Shown in pieces: positions 25,267 to 36,325 of a DNA stretch of 64,000 nt. The DNA comes from Mycobacterium sp. IS-1496 (lineage in GTDB: Bacteria > Actinomycetota > Actinomycetes > Mycobacteriales > Mycobacteriaceae). Each line of letters opens with the position of its first letter. Positions within the stretch are counted from its first letter, which is position 1. Position numbers and translations under genes: made by a program. The DNA lies in assembly GCF_001499995.1 (NCBI RefSeq), contig NZ_LQIU01000012.1, forward strand, positions 124,001-188,000, written 5' to 3'. Below the pieces are notes generated by a model. It searched no databases. It saw nothing but the letters and a program-made list of their open reading frames with translations, and was not told the origin of the DNA.

Positions 25267-26486
25267 CGCCCCAGCCGCCGATTCAGTTGAAGGAACGCCG
25301 TGTAGTTCGCGATCACCTCGACATGGCCGGGCGGGCACGACTTGATCGCAGCGAGGGTGTCGTGCACCAGCGTGTGCTCGACACCCGCGTATCCCAGCCG
25401 CACCGCCAGATCGGTGCCGCGTTCCCCGGCGGCCACCACCTGCGTGTCCTCGAAATGCTCGAACCGCACGTCCCACAGCCACGACAGATCCTCTCCGTCG
25501 GGAACCTGCCCGTTGACCGCGATCACCACCCCGGCGCCGTGTTTGTCGACCATCGACAGCGCCTCCTGCCAGCCGGCCGGGTTCTTCGCCAGCAGCACCC
25601 GCGCGGTGTGCTCGCCGAGGCGTACGGTGCGGTACCGGCCGGCCACCTCGTCGACCCCGGACACGGCCGTCACCGCGGCCGCCGGGTCGACGCCGAGGGT
25701 GACCGCCGCGGCGACGGCCTGCGCGGCGTTGCCGCGGTTCACCGCACCGGGCAGCGCCAGCGTCATCGGCAGCGACAGCCCGCCCGGGCCGTGCAGGTGG
25801 GTGTCGTCGTACCACCACTGCGGCGACGGCCGCTTGAAATCCGTGCCCGTCGAATACCAGTGCTGACCGTCGCGGACGATGACCTCGCCGGAGCGGGGGC
25901 AGCTCACCGAGTCGTTGGCCCACCCGCCGCCCGCGGCGACCCACACCACGTTCGGGCTGTCGTAGGCCGCCGACGTCATCAGCACGTCGTCGCAGTTGGC
26001 GACCACGACCGCTGACGGATGCCGGGCCAGACCCGCGCGAAGCGTGCGTTCGATGTGGTTGATCTCACCGACACGGTCGAGTTGGTCGCGGGACAGATTC
26101 AGCAGAACGACGACGGCGGCCTCCACCGCATCCATCACGTGCGGGACGTGCATCTCGTCGACCTCGAGCGCCGCCAGCGTCGCCCCGCGGTCGGCCGCGA
26201 GGGCGGCGACCAGGCCGGCGTCCATGTTGGCGCCTTCGGCGTTGGTCGCCACGGCGCCCAGGGTGCCCAGCGCCGCTGCGGTCATCCGCGTGGTGGTGGA
26301 CTTGCCGTTGGTTCCGGTGATGACGACGGTGCGCCGGCCCGCGCCGAGCTGGCCGAGGATCGAGCGGTCCAGCGTCATCGCGACGAGCCCGCCGATCATC
26401 GCGCCCGCGCCGCGACCGGTGACGCGCGACGCCCATCGTGCCCCCGCACCGGCCGCGAGCGCGGCCCTTCCTCGAGCGGTGACCAT
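25263..26486 (-). CDS. murT: Lipid II isoglutaminyl synthase, ligase subunit MurT
   Basis: The 407-residue Mur-ligase-family protein has the ATP loop ITGTNGKSTTTRM (about residues 54-66), a LNLSRDQLDRVGEI central motif and a DUF1727 C-terminal domain (WLWDVRFEHFEDTQVV). The segment that carries a four-Cys zinc ribbon in the Staphylococcus enzyme is here SVSCPRSGEVIVRDGQHWY with a single Cys, so it cannot bind zinc in that way. With GatD it amidates lipid II D-Glu at the membrane. ATG 26486 is chosen; the longer open frame is antisense to dnaQ. Confidence 0.93.
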   Translation of the reverse strand: MVTARGRAALAAGAGARWASRVTGRGAGAMIGGLVAMTLDRSILGQLGAGRRTVVITGTNGKSTTTRMTAAALGTLGAVATNAEGANMDAGLVAALAADRGATLAALEVDEMHVPHVMDAVEAAVVVLLNLSRDQLDRVGEINHIERTLRAGLARHPSAVVVANCDDVLMTSAAYDSPNVVWVAAGGGWANDSVSCPRSGEVIVRDGQHWYSTGTDFKRPSPQWWYDDTHLHGPGGLSLPMTLALPGAVNRGNAAQAVAAAVTLGVDPAAAVTAVSGVDEVAGRYRTVRLGEHTARVLLAKNPAGWQEALSMVDKHGAGVVIAVNGQVPDGEDLSWLWDVRFEHFEDTQVVAAGERGTDLAVRLGYAGVEHTLVHDTLAAIKSCPPGHVEVIANYTAFLQLNRRLGR

Positions 26487-26595
26487 TCTCCGGTCCCTGC
26501 GTGCCTGTCCTCCGGTGACCATCCCCGGCAGTTTAGGTGCCCGACACGCACCGCTGCGATCCGAGATTGTCGGAGGGCCGTGCCACGCTGAGGTG

Positions 26596-27585
26596 GTGAG
26601 CCACGGTTGGGGAAGACCGGCGGTCGACACCGGTACAGGCTGGGCCGTCGTCGATGTCGAGACGTCGGGTTTCCGGCCCGGGCAGGCGCGCATCGTCAGC
26701 CTCGCCGCGCTCGCGGTGGGTGACGACGGCAACGTCGAGCAGAGCCTGGCCACGCTGTTGAACCCGGGTGTCGACCCGGGGCCGACGCACGTGCACGGGC
26801 TGACCGCCGAGATGCTCGAGGGTGCGCCCCGCTTCGGCGACGTCGTCGCCGACCTGGCCGAACTGCTGCGCGGCCGCACGCTCGTCGCGCACAACGTCGG
26901 GTTCGACTACTCGTTCCTGACCGCCGAGGCCGAACTCGTCCGCGCCGAACTGCCGATCGACTCGGTGATGTGCACGGTCGAACTCGCCCGCCGCCTCGAT
27001 CTCGGGACCGAGAACCTGCGGTTGGAGACGCTCGCCGCTCACTGGGGCGTCCCGCAGCTCAAACCGCATGACGCACTCGACGACGCGCAGGTCCTCGCAC
27101 AGATCCTCAAGCCGACGCTGGCCCGCGCCCGCGAGCGCCGGGCCTGGCTGCCGACGCGTCCGGTGAGCCGGCGGCGGTGGCCCAACGGCCGGGTGACCCA
27201 CGACGAGCTGCACCCGCTGAAGATGGTGGCCGCACGGCTGCCCTGCGCCTACCTCAACCCGGGCCGCTACATCGCGGGGCGTCCGCTGGTGAAGGGGATG
27301 CGCGTTGCGGTCGCGGCGGAGGTCGCCCGTACCCACGAGGAGTTGATCGAACGGATCGTCGCGGCCGGGCTGGCCTACACCGACGCGGTGGATCCAGAAA
27401 CCTCACTGGTCGTCTGCAACCAGCCCGACGTCGAACATGGCAAGGGCTACCAGGCGCAGGAGTTCGGCGTCCCCGTGCTCTCCGACACCCACTTCCTGCG
27501 CGCGCTCGACCACGTGATCGGGGGCACCGGCATCGAGGAGTTCTTCGACGCCACCACAGTGGGCGATCAGTTCGCGCTGTTCTGA
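26596..27585 (+). CDS. DEDDh 3'-5' exonuclease with C-terminal BRCT domain (DnaQ-like, Rv3711c type)
   Basis: The 329-residue protein, the length of Rv3711c, has an exonuclease domain with WAVVDVETSGF (Asp, Glu), LVAHNVGFDYSFL (Asp) and the DEDDh His/Asp in KPHDALDDAQVLAQI. From about residue 225 a BRCT domain follows (GMRVAVAAEVARTHEELIERIVAAGLAYTDAV). The pairing suggests DNA repair or editing; the replicative proofreader in mycobacteria is the PHP domain of DnaE1. GTG 26596 is used, with GTG 26593 possible. It overlaps the convergent FMN reductase gene by 19 bases. Confidence 0.9.
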   Translation: MSHGWGRPAVDTGTGWAVVDVETSGFRPGQARIVSLAALAVGDDGNVEQSLATLLNPGVDPGPTHVHGLTAEMLEGAPRFGDVVADLAELLRGRTLVAHNVGFDYSFLTAEAELVRAELPIDSVMCTVELARRLDLGTENLRLETLAAHWGVPQLKPHDALDDAQVLAQILKPTLARARERRAWLPTRPVSRRRWPNGRVTHDELHPLKMVAARLPCAYLNPGRYIAGRPLVKGMRVAVAAEVARTHEELIERIVAAGLAYTDAVDPETSLVVCNQPDVEHGKGYQAQEFGVPVLSDTHFLRALDHVIGGTGIEEFFDATTVGDQFALF

Positions 27586-28058
27586 CCCGGGACGAACCGG
27601 CGCGCGACCTCCAGCCACGTGTCCAGGTCCGGCGACGTCTCGTACTCCGAGTCGAGTAGGTACAGGCTCGGTGCCGGACAACTCGCACCGATCTCCACCA
27701 GCACCGGGCGCAGTGTCAGTTCCGGCGCGAGCGCATGGGCCGGTGATCCGCCGAGCATGAGCGGGAACGTCGGGACCTGACCGAGTTCACCGTGGCCGAA
27801 CTGGTCGAGGAACAGCTTGAGCAGCCCGGTGTAGGTGGCCTTGAAGGTCGGCGAGGCGACCACCAGTGAGTCGGCGGACTTCACGATGTCCTTCGCCTCG
27901 GCCACCTTCGGGTCACCCCACCCGAGCAGCCCGGCGCCGAGGTCGACGACATCGATGACGTGCTCGGCGGGCGAGCCGGTCAGCCGCTCGGCGACCAGTT
28001 CGGCGGCGGCCCTCGTCCGCGACTTCGGTTTCGGATTGCCCACGACGACGACAGTCAC
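27567..28058 (-). CDS. NADPH-dependent FMN reductase family protein
   Basis: The 163-residue flavodoxin-fold protein has VVVVGNPKPKSRTRAAAELV as phosphate-binding start and DSLVVASPTFKATYTGLLKLFLDQFG, the SsuE/azoreductase-type P-x-F-x-Y-G region. It would reduce FMN with NAD(P)H in the cytoplasm, supplying FMNH2 to monooxygenases or acting on quinones. It is closely spaced (61 bases) downstream of leuA in the same direction, though a link to leucine synthesis is not evident. Confidence 0.85.
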   Translation of the reverse strand: MTVVVVGNPKPKSRTRAAAELVAERLTGSPAEHVIDVVDLGAGLLGWGDPKVAEAKDIVKSADSLVVASPTFKATYTGLLKLFLDQFGHGELGQVPTFPLMLGGSPAHALAPELTLRPVLVEIGASCPAPSLYLLDSEYETSPDLDTWLEVARRFVPGQNSAN

Positions 28059-28119
28059 CCACGCACCTTCTCACGGGAGGGCGCGGCCCGATGATCGTTG
28101 CGATCGGTGCGAGCGAATG

Positions 28120-30087
<1,968 letters not shown>

Positions 30088-30747
30088 TCACACGGCGGAG
30101 TCAGGGAACGCGATCACCGACAGGAACCGGATCGGCAGTTCGACCAGGTCGACCGGGCCGTGCGCACCTTCGCCGTCGATCTGCAGCGAGTCACCGGGGT
30201 GCAGGCGGTACACCGACCGGCTGTGGCTGTAGTCCATGACGCCTTCGAGCATGTAGATGAACTCGGTGCCCGGATGCTGGAACAGCGGATAGGTCCGGCT
30301 CTTCTCCGACAGCCTGACCTCGAGGCACTCCAGCCGCTTGTGCTCACCGCGCAGCGACCCCAGCAGCTGGTAGTCGTGCCCCTCCTTGGTGCCGTTGCGC
30401 ACGATCCGCGCGCCGGTGCCCGCTTTGACGAAAGCGGCCGGGCGCTCGACGTCCGCGCCGCGGAACAGGCTGGTCACCGGCACGTCGAAGCCCTTGGCCA
30501 GCAAGGCCAGGGTGGACAGACTGCAGGAGGTCTGCGCGTTCTCGATCTTGCTCATCATCGCCTTCGAGATGCCGACGCGGGCGGCCATCTCGGCGACGGT
30601 CAAACCGTGCTGCTGACGCAGCTGGCGCACGTTTCGCCCGATCGCCGCCTCGAACTCGGTGTCGGTGACCGGTTCGTGTGGGTCACGCTCGCGCGCGGTG
30701 CCCGACTCGTTGCGGAGCAGTGGCACGTGATCGTCGGAGGGGCTCAC
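30088..30747 (-). CDS. XRE-family regulator with C-terminal cupin domain
   Basis: The 219-residue protein has an N-terminal extension, an HTH_3 domain at about residues 35-90 (IGRNVRQLRQQHGLTVAEMAARVGISKAMMSKIENAQTSCSLSTL) and a cupin sensor domain (TYPLFQHPGTEFIYMLEGVMDYSHSRSVYRLHPGDSLQIDGEGAHGPVDL). This PuuR-like layout is typical of regulators of amine and amino-acid catabolic operons. It is the last gene of the glnT-glxBCD-FAD operon, nine bases after the FAD enzyme gene, and is its likely regulator. GTG 30747 is the start. Confidence 0.9.
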   Translation of the reverse strand: MSPSDDHVPLLRNESGTARERDPHEPVTDTEFEAAIGRNVRQLRQQHGLTVAEMAARVGISKAMMSKIENAQTSCSLSTLALLAKGFDVPVTSLFRGADVERPAAFVKAGTGARIVRNGTKEGHDYQLLGSLRGEHKRLECLEVRLSEKSRTYPLFQHPGTEFIYMLEGVMDYSHSRSVYRLHPGDSLQIDGEGAHGPVDLVELPIRFLSVIAFPDSAV

Positions 30748-30756
30748 AGCACCTGT

Positions 30757-31953
30757 CTAACGCATCTCGCCGGCGCCGACGTACGGGTACGGCGTGCGGA
30801 GCAGGTCGCCCTCGGCGAAGCGGGACAGCCGGAAGTCGGTCTCGGGGATTCGCGGGTCGGCGCTGTGTCCTTCGACGATCAGGTCCGCCACCAGCCGGCC
30901 GACCGCGGGCGCGATCTTGAAACCGTGGCCGCTGAATCCGGCCGCGACGACGAGGCCGTCGAGATCGGTGCGCGAGATCACCGGGTTCCAGTCCGGAGTG
31001 ACGTCGTAGCAGCCGGCGTAACTGCTGGTGATCGAGGCGTCGGGGAATCCGGGGAATCTCGTGCCCACCTTGTCGACGGTGATGTCGACGAACGAGTCGG
31101 TGGCGCGGTTGAGGTAGTCGTCCGGGTCGGTCTCCTCGTTGTCGGCCAGATCGCTGTTGCCGAACAGCACGGTTCCGTCGGGTTCGGGCCGGATGTACTG
31201 CAGCGACACCAGGTCGGAAAAGACCGGCACCGGACCGAGTTCGACTCCGGGGTCGATCATCACGATCTGTTCGCGCACGACGCGGATCGGCACGTCGATG
31301 CCGTGCTGGGCGAGGAACGGGCGGGTCCAGGCGCCGGTGGCCACGACGACGGTCTCGGCGGAGATCTCGCCGCCGTCAGCGAGTTTCACCCCGGTGACGC
31401 GGCCACCGTCGGTCAGCAGGCTGCGCACGGCGGTGCTCTGGCGCACCCGCACACCGGCCGCTCGGGCGGCCACCGCGAACGCCTGCGCGGTCTGGTACGC
31501 GTCGCCGTAGCCGCCGCGCGGTTCCCACCCGAACGCCGCGAACGGTGTGAGGTCCGCGAACGGCCACATGCGCGCGACCTCGGCGGCGTCGACCTCCTCG
31601 GTCTGTACCCCGACCGCGCGCTGCGCGGCGAGGCTCTTGCGCATGGCGTCGACGTTTGGTTCGCCGACGCCGACGACGTAGCCGGTCTGGCGGAACCCGA
31701 TGTCGGATGCCTCATCTCCCAGGAACTTCTGCGGGTTCTCGAACACCTCGAGCCCGACGGTGGCCATCGCGGCCAGTGAGCTCACGCCGTAGTGGCAGCG
31801 CACGATGCCACTCGATTTGCCCGTCATCCCGGACCCGACGGTGTGCCGTTCGGCGACAACCACATTCGTGACCCCGCGCTCGGCCAGCGCCCAGGCCGCC
31901 GCGGCGCCCTCGAGACCGCCTCCGACGATGACGACGTCGGCCGTCTCACCCAT
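30757..31953 (-). CDS. FAD-dependent oxidoreductase, sarcosine oxidase beta-like
   Basis: The 398-residue DAO-family protein starts with the dinucleotide fold VVIVGGGLEGAAAAWALAERG, has SGIVRCHYGVSSLAAMA near the flavin, and ends SGHGFKIAPAVGRLVADLIVEG, the C-terminal FAD motif. Relatives oxidise N-methyl amino acids (sarcosine oxidase, N-methylglutamate dehydrogenase subunit). In this operon N-methylglutamate or another N-alkyl-glutamate is the natural candidate; the other subunits of N-methylglutamate dehydrogenase are not present, so a single-subunit oxidase would be needed. The start overlaps the glxD-like stop by one base. Confidence 0.88.
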   Translation of the reverse strand: MGETADVVIVGGGLEGAAAAWALAERGVTNVVVAERHTVGSGMTGKSSGIVRCHYGVSSLAAMATVGLEVFENPQKFLGDEASDIGFRQTGYVVGVGEPNVDAMRKSLAAQRAVGVQTEEVDAAEVARMWPFADLTPFAAFGWEPRGGYGDAYQTAQAFAVAARAAGVRVRQSTAVRSLLTDGGRVTGVKLADGGEISAETVVVATGAWTRPFLAQHGIDVPIRVVREQIVMIDPGVELGPVPVFSDLVSLQYIRPEPDGTVLFGNSDLADNEETDPDDYLNRATDSFVDITVDKVGTRFPGFPDASITSSYAGCYDVTPDWNPVISRTDLDGLVVAAGFSGHGFKIAPAVGRLVADLIVEGHSADPRIPETDFRLSRFAEGDLLRTPYPYVGAGEMR

Positions 31954-33287
31954 CAGAAGCCCGCCCCGGGGATCCAGTTGGTGCCGGCCAGCGGGACCCG
32001 GGCCATCGCGGCGGCCTCGATGGTGACGGCCACCAGATCCTCGGGTTCGAGGTGGCAGACGTGGGCCTTCCCGCAGGCGCGGGCGATGGTCTGCGCCTCC
32101 ATCGTGAGCACCCGCAGGTAGTTGGCCAGCCGGCGGCCCGCCTCGACGGGGTCGAGCCGGGCGGCCAGTTCCGGGTCCTGCGTGGTGATCCCGGCCGGAT
32201 CGCGCCCGTCCTGGAAATCGTCGTAGAAGCCTGCGGCGCTGCCGATCTCCTCGTACTCGGCGGCGTACCGCGGGTGGTTGTCGCCGAGTGCGATCAGCGC
32301 CGCGGTGCCGATCGCGACGGCGTCGGCGCCCAGGGCGAGCGCCTTGGCCACGTCGGCGCCGGTGCGGATACCGCCGGAGACGATGAGCTGCACACCCTGT
32401 CTTCCGGCCCGGTGCACCCCGAGTTCCTGCAGCGCCTGCACCGCCTGGGGGATCGCGGCCAGCGTCGGGACGCCGACGTGCTCGATGAACACCTCCTGGG
32501 TGGCCGCGGTCCCGCCCTGCATCCCGTCGACCACCACCACGTCGGCGCCGGCGTGCACCGCGAGCTTGACGTCGTAGTAGGTGCGGGTGGCGCCGACTTT
32601 CACGTAGATCGGCTTCTCCCAGTCGGTGAGCTCACGCAGCTCGTTGATCTTGATGGTGAGGTCGTCGGGTCCGGTCCAGTCCGGGTGCCGGCACGCCGAC
32701 CGCTGGTCGATGCCCTGCGGCAGCGTGCGCATCGCCGCGACACGCTCGGAGATCTTCTGCCCCAACAGCATTCCACCGCCGCCCGGTTTGGCGCCCTGAC
32801 CGAGCACCACCTCGATCGCGTCGGCCTTGCGTAGGTCGTCGGGGTTCATGCCGTAGCGCGACGGCAGGTACTGGTACACCAGGTGCTTGCTCTGCCCGCG
32901 CTCCTCCGGCGTCATGCCGCCGTCACCGGTGGTGGTGGACGTGCCGACCTCGCCGGCGCCGCGGCCCAGCGCCTCCTTGGCCTGGCCGGACAGTGCCCCG
33001 AACGACATGCCCGCGATGGTCACCGGGATGTCCAGGTGCAACGGGTATTTCGCGTGCCGACCGCCCAGCACCACATCGGTGGCGCACTTCTCGCGGTAGC
33101 CTTCCAACGGATACCGCGACATCGAGGCGCCGAGGAAGAGCAGATCGTCGAAGTGGGGCAGTGCCCGCTTGGCGCCCCAGCCGCGGATGTCGTAGACGCC
33201 GGTGTCGGCGGCGCGCTGGATCGCGGCGATGGTGGCGCGGTCGAAGGTGGCTGATTCGCGCAGTGCGGCACGATCGGCGGCAGTCAT
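31953..33287 (-). CDS. FMN-binding glutamate synthase-domain protein (MgsC/GlxD-like)
   Basis: The 444-residue protein is the isolated Glu_synthase TIM-barrel domain: IPVTIAGMSFGALSGQAKEALGRGAGEVGTSTTTGDGGM, GQGAKPGGGGMLLGQKI, VDGMQGGTAATQEVFIEHVGVPT and SGGIRTGADVAKALALGADAVAIGTA (FMN phosphate site). The C terminus has the cysteines of a possible FeS cluster (ARACGKAHVCHLE). In N-methylglutamate synthase this subunit condenses methylamine with 2-oxoglutarate-derived intermediates. It is flanked by its two partner subunits upstream with overlapping or abutting ends. Confidence 0.92.
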   Translation of the reverse strand: MTAADRAALRESATFDRATIAAIQRAADTGVYDIRGWGAKRALPHFDDLLFLGASMSRYPLEGYREKCATDVVLGGRHAKYPLHLDIPVTIAGMSFGALSGQAKEALGRGAGEVGTSTTTGDGGMTPEERGQSKHLVYQYLPSRYGMNPDDLRKADAIEVVLGQGAKPGGGGMLLGQKISERVAAMRTLPQGIDQRSACRHPDWTGPDDLTIKINELRELTDWEKPIYVKVGATRTYYDVKLAVHAGADVVVVDGMQGGTAATQEVFIEHVGVPTLAAIPQAVQALQELGVHRAGRQGVQLIVSGGIRTGADVAKALALGADAVAIGTAALIALGDNHPRYAAEYEEIGSAAGFYDDFQDGRDPAGITTQDPELAARLDPVEAGRRLANYLRVLTMEAQTIARACGKAHVCHLEPEDLVAVTIEAAAMARVPLAGTNWIPGAGF

Positions 33288-33979
33288 CAGTACGCCCCTG
33301 CGTTGTCGACGTGGAAGTGGTAGAGCGTGCGGGCGGAGCCGTAACGGGTGTAGGACGCGGTGTCGTCGTCCTCGAAGCCCGCCGCCTTGAGCAGCTGCCC
33401 GAGTTCCTCATGGTGTTCGGCACCCATCTCCTTGGCGACGCAGTCCGCGCCCAGCGACGCCACGGCACCGCGCACGTAGAGGCGGGCCTCGTAGATCGAG
33501 TCGCCGAGCGCCTCGCCCGCATCCCCGCGCACGACGAGCCGGCCGGCCTGGGCCATGAAGGCGCTCATGTGCCCGATGTCGCCGCCGACGACGATGTCGA
33601 TGCCCTTCATCGAGATACCGCACCGCGCAGCGGCGTTGCCCTCGATGACCAACAGGCCGCCGTGTCCGGTGGCACCCGCCGACTGGGAGGCGTTGCCCTT
33701 CACCCACACGGTGCCGCTCATCATGTTCTCGGCGACACCGGTGCCGGCGTTGCCCTCGATGACGACCTCGGCGTGCTGGTTCATGCCTGCGGCGTAGTAG
33801 CCGACGTGGCCCTCGACCGTCACCCGCACGGGTGCGTCGAGCCCGACGGCGACGTTGTGCGCCCCGTCTGGGTGCTCGATCACGAATTCGCCGGCGAGAT
33901 CGGGCCGGTGCAGTGCGGCGTTGACCTCGCGCAGCGAGGTCGTGCGCAGATCGAAACGGGTGGGGGTCAACGCGTCCAT
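33287..33979 (-). CDS. GXGXG-domain protein (MgsB/GlxC-like)
   Basis: The 230-residue beta-helix protein corresponds to the C-terminal GXGXG domain of glutamate synthase: repeating strands with VTVEGHVGYYAAGMNQHAEVVIEGNAGTGVAENMMSG, VWVKGNASQSAGATGHGG and VVVGGDIGHMSAFMAQAGRLVVRGDAGEALGDSIYEA. It has no catalytic site and holds the amidotransferase and synthase domains together in the complex. It overlaps the glxB-like gene by 13 bases and abuts the glxD-like start. Confidence 0.9.
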   Translation of the reverse strand: MDALTPTRFDLRTTSLREVNAALHRPDLAGEFVIEHPDGAHNVAVGLDAPVRVTVEGHVGYYAAGMNQHAEVVIEGNAGTGVAENMMSGTVWVKGNASQSAGATGHGGLLVIEGNAAARCGISMKGIDIVVGGDIGHMSAFMAQAGRLVVRGDAGEALGDSIYEARLYVRGAVASLGADCVAKEMGAEHHEELGQLLKAAGFEDDDTASYTRYGSARTLYHFHVDNAGAY

Positions 33980-34863
33980 GCGTACACCACCTCGGGTTCG
34001 GGCTCCCAGATCGCGGCGTGCTCGACGCCGGGCAGTCCGGACAGCGCGCGGTATTCACTGGCCATCGCCACCCAGTCGGCGGTCTCGGCGATGACCGCGG
34101 GTTTGCAGGCGATGGCGTCGCGCACCACCGCGAAGGAGTCGCGGTTGGACACCAGCAGCGTGTAGAAGCCGTCGAAGGTGGCGCACAGTTCCTTGAGCGC
34201 GGTCTCGACGTCACGACCGGCCGCGAGTTGGGCGGCGACGAAGCGCGCGCCCACCTCGGTGTCGTTCTCGCTGTCGAATTCCACACCGGCGGCGCGTAGT
34301 TCGCGCCGGACCGTGGCGTGGTTGGCGAACGACCCGTTGTGCACCAGGCACTGGTCCGGTCCGACCGCGTACGGATGGGCCCCCGACGGGGTGACCGCCG
34401 ACTCGGTGGCCATCCTGGTGTGCCCCACGCCCTGCCAACCCTGCGCCGACGCCAGTCCCCATGCCTCGGTCAACGCGTGCGGATCGCCGACGCCCTTGAG
34501 CACCGCCAGATCGGTGCCGAACCCGGCGACGAGCGCGCCGGGAAACGCCGCGCGCGCCGCGGCCAGCAGTGCCTCGGATTCGGCCGGCGCGGTCACCAGG
34601 TAGGTGGCGTCCAGCACTGTCACCGACACCGGCACGCCCAGCGCCGTACCCACCGCGTCGGTCACCGACTCCGGGGACGCCCCGATCTCGAGCAGCGAGA
34701 CGCAGCCGTGGCCGGGCGGCGTCCAGGTCGGGTCACCGTAGACCGCGACGCCCGCCGAATCGCTTCCGCGATCGGACATCTCGCACAGCATCCCGGTGAG
34801 CAGTTCGCCCAGCCGTGGATGGAGTTCGGGGTTGCGCAGATGCAACCCGACGATGCCGCACAT
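33967..34863 (-). CDS. Class II glutamine amidotransferase-like subunit (MgsA/GlxB-like)
   Basis: The 298-residue Ntn-hydrolase domain starts MCGIVGLHLRNPELHP, giving the N-terminal catalytic Cys after Met removal. HTRMATESAVTPSGAHPY and LVHNGSFANHATVRREL are the amidotransferase substrate-site motifs. In the N-methylglutamate synthase complex this subunit is the counterpart of the glutaminase domain of GltB and acts on gamma-glutamylmethylamide or glutamine. It is 29 bases downstream of the glutamine-synthetase-like gene, which would make that substrate. Confidence 0.9.
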   Translation of the reverse strand: MCGIVGLHLRNPELHPRLGELLTGMLCEMSDRGSDSAGVAVYGDPTWTPPGHGCVSLLEIGASPESVTDAVGTALGVPVSVTVLDATYLVTAPAESEALLAAARAAFPGALVAGFGTDLAVLKGVGDPHALTEAWGLASAQGWQGVGHTRMATESAVTPSGAHPYAVGPDQCLVHNGSFANHATVRRELRAAGVEFDSENDTEVGARFVAAQLAAGRDVETALKELCATFDGFYTLLVSNRDSFAVVRDAIACKPAVIAETADWVAMASEYRALSGLPGVEHAAIWEPEPEVVYAWTR

Positions 34864-34892
34864 GTGTCGCTCTCTCTTTCGTCGTCGGAACG

Positions 34893-36212
34893 TCAGAACG
34901 CCGTCAGGTACTGGTCGACCTCCCACGGGCTGACCGTGCCGTGGTAGTCGAAGAACTCGCGACGCTTGAGGTCGGCGAAGTAGCGCGCGACGCCGTCACC
35001 CGCGGCGTCGAGGACGCCGGAGACGACGGGGTCACCTTCGAGCTCCTCGACCGCGTGCAGCAGGGTCGGCGGCAGTGTGGAACGGCCCTGCATGACCGCC
35101 CCGACCGCACCCGGGTCAGTCGAGCGCTTGATCCCGTCGAGGCCGGCGCCCAGGGCGGCGGCGACCGCGAGGTACGGATTCGCCGACCCGTCGCCGCCGC
35201 GCAGTTCGATGCGCTGGGCGTCGGGCACCCGGATGTAGTGGGTGCGGTCGTTGCCGCCGAAGGTGGCGCTGCGCGGCGCCCACGATGCGCCCGACGCGGT
35301 GCTGACAGCGCCGGTCCGCTTGTAGGAGTTGACCGTCGGGGCGATCACGGATTGCAGCGCGCAGGCGTGGTCGAGGATGCCGCCGATGAAGGCGTATGCG
35401 GTGTCCGACAGGCCGAGGCCCCTGCCGTCCTCGTCGTCGGACCGTGCGGGGAACACCGGGGTGCCGCCACTGGTCAGCGACAGGTGGAAGTGCAGGCCGC
35501 TACCGGTGCGGTCCCCGAACGGTTTGGGCATGAAGGTGGCGACCATGCCGCGCTCGGCGGCGATCATCGACAGCAGGTAGCGCAGCGTGATGACGCGGTC
35601 AGCGGTGGTCAGCGCGTCGGAGAACTGGAAGTTCTGCTCGAACTGGCCGTTGCCGTCCTCGTGGTCGTTGGCGTAGTTTGACCAGCCCAACTGGTTCATC
35701 GCCGACGAGATCGCGGTCAGGTGGTCGTACATGCGGGTCACCCCGCGGGCGTCGTAGCAGGGCTGGGCGGCGGTGTCGGCGGCGTCGGCCGTGGCGAGGC
35801 TGCCGTCGGCGTTGCGGGTGAGCAGGAAGTACTCGACCTCCGCGCCCACCCAGGGCTCGAAGCCGGCATCGGCGGCCTGCTGGATGATGGTCTTGAGGAT
35901 GATGCGCGGCGCGTACGGCCACGGCTTGCCCTCGACGTGGGGGTCGCAGTGCACGATCGCCAGGCCGTCCTTGACGAACGGGACCGGCGTGAACGACTCA
36001 GTGTCCGGGATCGCCATCAGGTCAGGGTCTTTGGGCTCCTGCCCGATGGCGCCCACCGCGTACCCGGCGAAGCCGACACCCTCGGTGGCGAGCTGCTCGA
36101 CGGCTTCGACGGGAACCAGCTTGGCGCAGGGCTTTCCGCGCAGATCGACGAACAGCGCCAGGATGAACCTGGTGCCGGTCTTCTCGGCGAGGGCGGCGAG
36201 ATCGGCGGACAT
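34893..36212 (-). CDS. Type III glutamine synthetase (GlnT)/gamma-glutamylmethylamide synthetase-like
   Basis: The 439-residue protein has the glutamine synthetase catalytic domain: GAEVEYFLLT, NGQFEQNFQFSDALTTAD, MPKPFGDRTGSGLHFHLSL and NSYKRTGAVSTASGASWAPRSATFGGNDRTHYIRVPDAQRIELRGGDGSANPYLA. This GlnT subgroup includes GmaS, which joins glutamate to methylamine with ATP. Presence of MgsABC-like genes directly downstream supports GmaS over plain glutamine synthesis. It heads the six-gene operon. The promoter region is 36213-36280. Confidence 0.9.
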   Translation of the reverse strand: MSADLAALAEKTGTRFILALFVDLRGKPCAKLVPVEAVEQLATEGVGFAGYAVGAIGQEPKDPDLMAIPDTESFTPVPFVKDGLAIVHCDPHVEGKPWPYAPRIILKTIIQQAADAGFEPWVGAEVEYFLLTRNADGSLATADAADTAAQPCYDARGVTRMYDHLTAISSAMNQLGWSNYANDHEDGNGQFEQNFQFSDALTTADRVITLRYLLSMIAAERGMVATFMPKPFGDRTGSGLHFHLSLTSGGTPVFPARSDDEDGRGLGLSDTAYAFIGGILDHACALQSVIAPTVNSYKRTGAVSTASGASWAPRSATFGGNDRTHYIRVPDAQRIELRGGDGSANPYLAVAAALGAGLDGIKRSTDPGAVGAVMQGRSTLPPTLLHAVEELEGDPVVSGVLDAAGDGVARYFADLKRREFFDYHGTVSPWEVDQYLTAF

Positions 36213-36280
36213 GGCAGAACCTCTGTCTCTTGTTATGAATCAATGTATCACGATAAGAAACTCGACGGACATGCGAATGC

Positions 36281-36315
36281 GGCCGACGCGGGGGTGTGCA
36301 CGCCCCGCGCCGGCC
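36281..36315. terminator. Hairpin terminator between amt and the glnT operon
   Basis: GGCCGaCGCGGGG (36281-36293) pairs with CCCCGCGcCGGCC (36303-36315), a 12-bp stem with one internal mismatch and a 9-base loop. It is ten bases past the amt stop (amt reads leftward), with no U tract. It should uncouple amt from the glnT operon promoter that follows. Confidence 0.65.
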
Positions 36316-36325
36316 GCGGTCCGGA

